From: Lujinxingia vulgaris
Lineage (GTDB): Bacteria > Myxococcota_A > Bradymonadia > Bradymonadales > Bradymonadaceae
Reading direction: 5' to 3'
NCBI RefSeq assembly: GCF_007997015.1
Contig: NZ_VOSM01000009.1
Location: 1 to 64,000, forward strand
Length of the DNA stretch: 64,000 nt
Shown: one piece after another, positions 56,152-64,000 of the stretch
Layout: each line of letters starts with the position of its first letter
How positions within the stretch are numbered: position 1 is the stretch's first letter
Translations under genes and position numbers: made by a program
The notes under the pieces: model-generated
Told to the model about the DNA's origin: nothing
Seen by the model: only the letters and a program-made list of their open reading frames with translations
Databases searched by the model: none

Positions 56152-57537
56152 ATGCTCGACCTTTCTTTCGCGAAAAAAGTTGCGCGCCTTACTACTATCG
56201 CCGGTAGTACTTTACTCTTTTCGTGCGCCACAATCGACGCCGAAACCCAACTCCCTGAGCCCGGCAAATTCGCCCCGGCCGAGCTTACCCGGCCCTACGT
56301 ACCGACCGGTGAGCCCGTTGATCCGTCTGCGGCCTCCGCGATGACACTTGAGGAGCTGCTCGTCTTCGCCGACAGCGAATCGCCGGCAATCCAAACCGTG
56401 TTGGCCCGCATGGGCATCGCTGATGCGCAGGTGAGCGGAGCGAAGATCCTTTTCCCGGACAATCCCGAGTTGAGTTTTGGTGTGGGGCAACGCCGCGCGG
56501 CTGGCGCGAGCGCTTTTGAGTTTGAAGCCTCCATTCAGCAGCGCCTCGAAATCGCCGGCGAACCCGGTCTTCGACTTGACGCTGCTCGGGACCAACAGAA
56601 GCTGCGAGAAGCCGATGTCCAAGAGGTTCGTTGGAGCGTGCATGTCGAGGTGCACAGACTCTTTGTGGATATTCTGCTTGTTCGCGAGCGACTGGAACAA
56701 GCCGAGCGCTTCGTCGAATTTGCCGAGTCCATGCGAGATATCGCCGCGCGCCAGGTCGAAGCGGGAGAGTCATCGCCACTGATCCTGCTCGTGGCCGAAG
56801 CGGACCTGGCGCAGACGCGCGAGGCCGTAATCGAAGCCAGACGATCGCTGGAGGGGCTCACCACTCGCCTTGCCGCCGTGATCGGGTGGCCGCAACTCGA
56901 ACTCCCCCCTGTTGAGGGCACACTGCCACCGCTCCGTGCCGCACCGAATCCCTCCGACTTACTCACGTTGATGGCCGAGCATCATCCGGAGCTCCGCACA
57001 CGCGAGCTTGCGGTGCTCGCCGAGCAACGCCGTCTGGCGCTCGAGCATCGCGAAGCCTGGCCCGAGCCCACGCTCGGACTTTCGTTCGGTCGCGAGGCCG
57101 CACTCGGCCCGGAGGCGGGCACCAACCTGTGGCTCATTAACATGAGCCTTCCCCTTCCCTTCTGGCGCAGAAATCAGGAGGGGCGAGCTCTGGCTCAAGC
57201 CAGACTTCAGATCGCCGACAGCGAGCGCGCTGCCACCGCAGCGAGATTGCGCGCGGAGCTGACCGAAGCGGCCATCGCAATGAACGCTGCGGCCGAACGC
57301 GTCACGCTTTATGAGACCAGCGTGGTTCCTCAACTCGAGGAGAACCTCGCCTTGCTGCAGCGCGCCTTCGAGTTGGGCGAGGTCGACGTGCATCAGGTCT
57401 CGCAAACCCGGGAGCGACTCCTTAACGCCACCGGTCAGTACATCGATGCGCGCATCACCTATTACGAAAGCGCCGCGATGCTTGAAGGACTCGTAGGCAC
57501 AGAAATCTGGACCAACGACACCGAGAATACCCCATGA
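56152..57537 (+). CDS. czcC: TolC-family outer-membrane channel (CzcC-like)
   Basis: The outer-membrane duct of a tripartite RND efflux pump. The 461 residues start with a lipobox-like signal (STLLFSCAT), then the two helical-hairpin repeats of the OEP family (ARMGIADAQVSGAKILFPDN, LEEQRRLALEHREAWPEPTL), with the mid-protein SLEGLTTRLAAVIGWPQLEL. GAGG is 5 nt before the ATG. Codons at the start are unusually AT-rich and include a TACTAC-N8-GTAGTA dyad (56190-56209). It overlaps czcB by 4 nt. Confidence 0.92.
   Translation: MLDLSFAKKVARLTTIAGSTLLFSCATIDAETQLPEPGKFAPAELTRPYVPTGEPVDPSAASAMTLEELLVFADSESPAIQTVLARMGIADAQVSGAKILFPDNPELSFGVGQRRAAGASAFEFEASIQQRLEIAGEPGLRLDAARDQQKLREADVQEVRWSVHVEVHRLFVDILLVRERLEQAERFVEFAESMRDIAARQVEAGESSPLILLVAEADLAQTREAVIEARRSLEGLTTRLAAVIGWPQLELPPVEGTLPPLRAAPNPSDLLTLMAEHHPELRTRELAVLAEQRRLALEHREAWPEPTLGLSFGREAALGPEAGTNLWLINMSLPLPFWRRNQEGRALAQARLQIADSERAATAARLRAELTEAAIAMNAAAERVTLYETSVVPQLEENLALLQRAFELGEVDVHQVSQTRERLLNATGQYIDARITYYESAAMLEGLVGTEIWTNDTENTP
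56190..56209 (+). promoter_or_regulatory. TACTAC-N8-GTAGTA dyad inside czcC
   Basis: A perfect 6-bp inverted repeat within the signal-peptide codons of czcC. The half-site equals the one at the operon promoter (54624). It might be a second repressor site or an accident of AT-rich start codons. Confidence 0.4.
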
Positions 57538-58820
57538 AAACACACCTACTACCCCTCATAGTATGTGCTCTGGTGATGGGAACGGGATGCGATACGTCCG
57601 TCCCCCCGGAGCACCCCGAGGAATCACATAAGTCCCACGCCGACCACGATGAGCACGAGGGTGAGGAGCACAACCATCAAGAACACGGCGCCGGCCATGA
57701 AGAGTCGGGCGCTGAAGCCGGTCATCCGGAAGAAAATCACGACGATGCGACCCACGACGAAGCATCGCACGCCGACGAAGAGTCCGTCGTCACACTATCG
57801 CCCGAGGCGCTGGAATCGAGCAGCATTGTCATAGGAAATGCAACAGCCGGCGTCGTAACGGGGGCCTTCGAAGTGCCCGCCGAGGTGCAACATAACCCCG
57901 ACCTGGTGGCCCATATCAGCCCCCTTGTCGAGGGTCAGCTTCTCAGTGTGGACGCCCTTCTGGGCGACCGAGTCGACTCCGGAGACAAACTCGCGCGGCT
58001 CAGAAGCGTCGAGCTCGGACAGGCCCGCGCCGAGCTCAGCCGCACAACCTCCATGCGCAACGTCGCTGAGGAGAACCTCGCACGGCAGCGCCAACTTCGC
58101 GCCGAGAATATCAACTCCCAGCGCAGTCTTCTGGAAGCGGAGCTGGCCTACGAGCAAGCGGACGCCGAGCGCGACGCCGCGCTCTCTCGTCTCCGTGTCT
58201 TTGGTCTGGAAGGCGGCTCGGGACCGGATATGGCGCTGCTCAGCCCCATTGACGGGGTGGTCGTTGAGCGCCACGCCACCCGTGGTGAAAACGTCTCCCC
58301 TGACGACACCCTTTTTATCGTCGCGAACCTGTCACGCGTCTGGGTGATCGGGCGTGTCTACGAGCAGAACATCGCAGAAGTTGCCGAAGGCATGAACGCA
58401 ACCCTCACCCTGAACGCCTATCCCGGACGCACCTGGACGGGAACCGTCGACTTCGTTGGAGCCCGACTCGATGAGGCCACACGCTCGTTGCCGATCCGCG
58501 TTGAGATCGACAACCCCAACGGGCTGTTGCGGCCAGGCCTCTTTGGCTCGTTACGGCTGGCGTCAGGGGAACCCAAGGGATCCAGCGTCGTCGTGCCGCT
58601 CTCGGCGGTGCAAACGCTCGACAACCGCACGGTGGTTTTTGTCCCCGGCGACGCTGAGGGCGAATTCGAGGCGCGCCCGGTCACGCTCGGCCGAGAAAGC
58701 GATGATCAAGCCGAGGTACTTGAGGGGCTCCAGCCAGGCACACCCATCGTGGTAAACGGAGCCTTCATCATCAAATCACAGCTGATGCGTGGCGAACTGG
58801 GTCACGGACACGCGCACTGA
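57534..58820 (+). CDS. czcB: RND periplasmic adaptor with His-rich N-terminus (CzcB-like)
   Basis: The periplasmic adaptor that links pump and channel. The 428 residues begin with a lipoprotein signal ending at VMGTGC, then about 60 residues packed with His, Asp and Glu (HKSHADHDEHEGEEHNHQEH), a typical metal-collecting tail. After it comes the membrane-fusion fold: lipoyl halves AHISPLVEGQLLSVDALLGD and SPIDGVVVERHATRGENV around a coiled coil, then beta-barrel and membrane-proximal parts. The end is GHGHAH, another His cluster. Overlaps czcC by ATGA and shows CTA, ATA and GTA codons at its start. Confidence 0.93.
   Translation: MKTHLLPLIVCALVMGTGCDTSVPPEHPEESHKSHADHDEHEGEEHNHQEHGAGHEESGAEAGHPEENHDDATHDEASHADEESVVTLSPEALESSSIVIGNATAGVVTGAFEVPAEVQHNPDLVAHISPLVEGQLLSVDALLGDRVDSGDKLARLRSVELGQARAELSRTTSMRNVAEENLARQRQLRAENINSQRSLLEAELAYEQADAERDAALSRLRVFGLEGGSGPDMALLSPIDGVVVERHATRGENVSPDDTLFIVANLSRVWVIGRVYEQNIAEVAEGMNATLTLNAYPGRTWTGTVDFVGARLDEATRSLPIRVEIDNPNGLLRPGLFGSLRLASGEPKGSSVVVPLSAVQTLDNRTVVFVPGDAEGEFEARPVTLGRESDDQAEVLEGLQPGTPIVVNGAFIIKSQLMRGELGHGHAH
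57547..57563 (+). promoter_or_regulatory. TACTA-N7-TAGTA dyad inside czcB
   Basis: A perfect 5-bp inverted repeat within the signal codons, in a run of codons rare for this genome (CTA CTA, ATA GTA). It shares its half-site with 54624 and 56190. Confidence 0.35.
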
Positions 58821-58827
58821 GGATACC

Positions 58828-61998
<3,171 letters not shown>

Positions 61999-62023
61999 GC
62001 CTCGGTGATGAACAGGAAGTCCC

Positions 62024-64000
62024 ATGACGGAAAAGTTGCGCCTGAAAATTCCCGTGTTGCTGCCCGAGGTCACCGATGAACGCGATCAATGCCTCACACG
62101 CATGGAGACCATGCTCGGCGACCAGGACGGCATCACCGAAGTTCATGTTGTCACCGATACCGCGCCCTCGACGTTGTGTATCCACTACGAGCCCGGCCGA
62201 ATAAGCCTCCAGCGAGTTCGCGAGCTCGCGGAGGCTGCGGGTGCCCGGTTAACGAAAAAGTACGGGCATTTTCTGGCAAAAGTCTCGGAGACCTCCCATG
62301 TGGGGCGAGCGCGCAGCCGTGCTGAAAGACTCCGTAGCATCGAAGGGGTGCTGGAGGCCGAGGTCTCCGGCGCCGGTGGGCTCCGCGTCGAGTATGACCG
62401 CGATCGGGTTTCCGAGGAGGCTCTACGAGCGGCCATCGGTGAGCTCGGCCTTCATCTGAGTCACGAGTACGCCGAGCGCCGTCCTGGATCGCGACACGAA
62501 CGTGCCGAGCACGTAGAGCACGACCACGGCGAAGACGCGCACCCGGAGCAAGAGTCCGAACACGCTCACCGGCACGGAAACTCGCGCGCCGAGCTCGGAT
62601 TCGCCATCGCCTCGGGTGTCTTTCTTCTCATCGGATGGTTGCTCCCCAAACTCGTGGCTCTTCCTGCGGAATGGATGAACCTTCTTCCGCTCTGGGCGGC
62701 CTATGGCTTCGGGGGTTTCTTTACGGCGCGAGAAGCCTTCGAGCATATCCGAAACCGCACGTTTGAGATTGACTTCCTCATGCTCGTCGCTGCCATCGGT
62801 GCGGCGATTCTGGGCCAATGGGTTGAGGGTGGGCTGCTGCTCTTTCTGTTCAGCCTGGGCCACTCGCTGGAGCACTTCGCGATGGCCCGGGCCAGGCGCG
62901 CAATCGAGTCGCTCTCCGATCTGACGCCCCAGGACGCGACCGTGATTCGCAATGGCAGCGAACAGGTCATCTCGGTCGATGATCTTCAGGTCGGTGACCG
63001 TGTCCGCATCAAACCCAACAAACGCGTTCCGGCCGACGGCTTCGTCGTTGAGGGAGAGAGCGCAATCAATCAGGCGCCGGTCACCGGTGAGAGCGTGCCG
63101 GTGGACAAGCGACCGGTCGACGAGCCCGAACGTGCCGCAAAGCATCCCGAGAGCATCGCTCCGGAGCATCGTGTGTTTGCCGGAACCATCAATGGTGAGG
63201 GCGCGTTGACGGTTCAAGTGACCAAACGCTCCACAGACTCCGCGCTTGCCAGAGTGGTGCAAATGGTCACCGAAGCCGAGACGATGCGCTCACCCACCCA
63301 GGAGTTCACCGCAACATTTGAGCGCTACTTTGTGCCCTCGGTGCTCGCCCTTGTCGTCCTGCTACTCTTTGCGTTCATGGTGCTGGATGAGACCTTCTCC
63401 GAGAGCTTTTACCGCGCGATGGCAGTACTCGTTGCCGCAAGCCCCTGCGCGCTGGCCATCGCGACCCCCAGCGCGGTTCTCAGTAGCGTGGCTGCCGCTG
63501 GAAAGTCGGGCGTTCTCGTCAAAGGCGGCGCCCCGCTTGAGCATCTGGGACAGCTCAGCGCCATCGCCTTCGACAAAACGGGAACGCTGACCGAGGGCGA
63601 ACCCCGAGTGACTTCGGTTGAGCCCTACCGTGACACAACCTCCGCGGAGTTGCTCTCCGTGGCCGTGGCCGTCGAACGGCTCAGCGACCACCCTCTGGCG
63701 GCAGCGATTGTTCGCCACGGTGAAGATAGCCCGGGTCAGGTGACGTATGAGGCTCGCGAGCTCAAGAGCGTAACCGGCCGTGGTGTCCGCGCGCGTATCC
63801 AAGACGAGTGGGTACTCGTTGGCAAGGAAGATCTCTTCGACGAGGCCGAGGGTGAGGCACTTCCCGACGATCTTCGCCAGCGCGTGCGCGAGCTCGAAAC
63901 ATCCGGTCAGACCACGATGATCGTGCGACGTGGCGAGCGCTACCTCGGAGCAATTGGCCTGATGGATACCCCGCGTGAGACTGCGGCGGCCATGATCACA
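62024..64000 (+). CDS. P1B-type metal ATPase (SPC class), cut by the window edge
   Basis: At least 659 residues of a metal-exporting P-type ATPase; the 3' end lies outside the window. The first 150 residues fold like two heavy-metal-associated domains but lack the CxxC pairs. A His-rich link follows (HVEHDHGEDAHPEQESEHAH). Then membrane helices, the actuator TGES motif (VTGESVPVDK), the channel motif S473-P-C475 in AASPCALAIATP and the phosphorylation site DKTGT with Asp517. SPC instead of CPC marks the P1B-4 class (Co, Fe, also Zn/Cd). AGGAAG precedes the ATG at 62024. It is the fifth gene after the repressor-protease pair and fits a cytoplasm-to-periplasm export step that feeds the CzcCBA pump. 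Confidence 0.92.
   Translation, partial: MTEKLRLKIPVLLPEVTDERDQCLTRMETMLGDQDGITEVHVVTDTAPSTLCIHYEPGRISLQRVRELAEAAGARLTKKYGHFLAKVSETSHVGRARSRAERLRSIEGVLEAEVSGAGGLRVEYDRDRVSEEALRAAIGELGLHLSHEYAERRPGSRHERAEHVEHDHGEDAHPEQESEHAHRHGNSRAELGFAIASGVFLLIGWLLPKLVALPAEWMNLLPLWAAYGFGGFFTAREAFEHIRNRTFEIDFLMLVAAIGAAILGQWVEGGLLLFLFSLGHSLEHFAMARARRAIESLSDLTPQDATVIRNGSEQVISVDDLQVGDRVRIKPNKRVPADGFVVEGESAINQAPVTGESVPVDKRPVDEPERAAKHPESIAPEHRVFAGTINGEGALTVQVTKRSTDSALARVVQMVTEAETMRSPTQEFTATFERYFVPSVLALVVLLLFAFMVLDETFSESFYRAMAVLVAASPCALAIATPSAVLSSVAAAGKSGVLVKGGAPLEHLGQLSAIAFDKTGTLTEGEPRVTSVEPYRDTTSAELLSVAVAVERLSDHPLAAAIVRHGEDSPGQVTYEARELKSVTGRGVRARIQDEWVLVGKEDLFDEAEGEALPDDLRQRVRELETSGQTTMIVRRGERYLGAIGLMDTPRETAAAMIT

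Overview
The window is GC-rich, gene-dense bacterial chromosome (most third codon positions are G or C, and both strands are coded). The gene types point to a predatory or social deltaproteobacterium of the Bradymonadales/Myxococcota kind: eukaryote-like Ser/Thr kinases (one fused to an ATPase-TPR module, one with PEGA-like repeats), an FHA-sigma54 activator, DUF4388 and GYF domain proteins, many TPR proteins, and Cys-rich von Willebrand A lipoproteins. This placement is inference from gene content. No rRNA, tRNA, transposase, integrase or CRISPR array was seen.

Layout. 0.5-6 kb: pyrG, a ChaN-like lipoprotein, a secreted nuclease-like lipoprotein and an acidic outer-membrane protein. 6-13.5 kb: a giant kinase-ATPase-TPR regulator, then a minus-strand set of HMG-CoA lyase, polyprenyl synthase and tryptophan 2,3-dioxygenase. 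13.5-16 kb: a small protein coupled to an XPB-N-like protein, divergent from the HMG-CoA lyase genes. 16-25 kb: a GYF/TPR membrane scaffold, a DUF4388-J-domain-TPR protein and a DnaK that lacks its lid. 24.6-28 kb: glutamine amidotransferase, a PBP4-type peptidase and a DUF4442 protein. 28-32.6 kb: PEGA-type kinase, FHA-sigma54 activator and a dolichol-phosphate-mannose-synthase-like transferase. 32.7-43.5 kb: aldehyde dehydrogenase, two VWA lipoproteins, a cheB-cheR pair and a helical-repeat protein. 43.6-54.4 kb: PEGA lipoprotein, DksA-like protein, acetyltransferase, UvrD/PcrA helicase, NAD-isocitrate dehydrogenase, TPR protein and M48 peptidase. 54.6-64 kb: a metal-resistance operon of BlaI-type repressor, M56 membrane protease, CzcCBA efflux pump and a P1B ATPase cut by the window edge.

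Two things stand out. First, intergenic arrays of a 13-bp dyad of form TGACC-N3-GGTCA occur at four places (about 235, 3474-3645, 10254-10471 and 48591-49171). The middle triplet and the spacing differ by array (CAC every 22-23 bp, CTG every 23 bp, CTG every 34 bp). They are not CRISPRs, not coding, and look like protein-binding arrays; three abut the stop codon of a gene. Second, the metal operon is headed by a BlaI/BlaR1-type pair in which the antibiotic-sensor position of the membrane protease is replaced by a short His-rich tail, suggesting proteolytic metal signalling.

Bidirectional hairpin terminators with A/T tracts separate most convergent pairs, and several promoters of the TTGNNN-N17-TANNNT type can be read. 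Coordinates of starts were chosen by ribosome-binding sites, overlaps and family alignment from memory; no database search was run.
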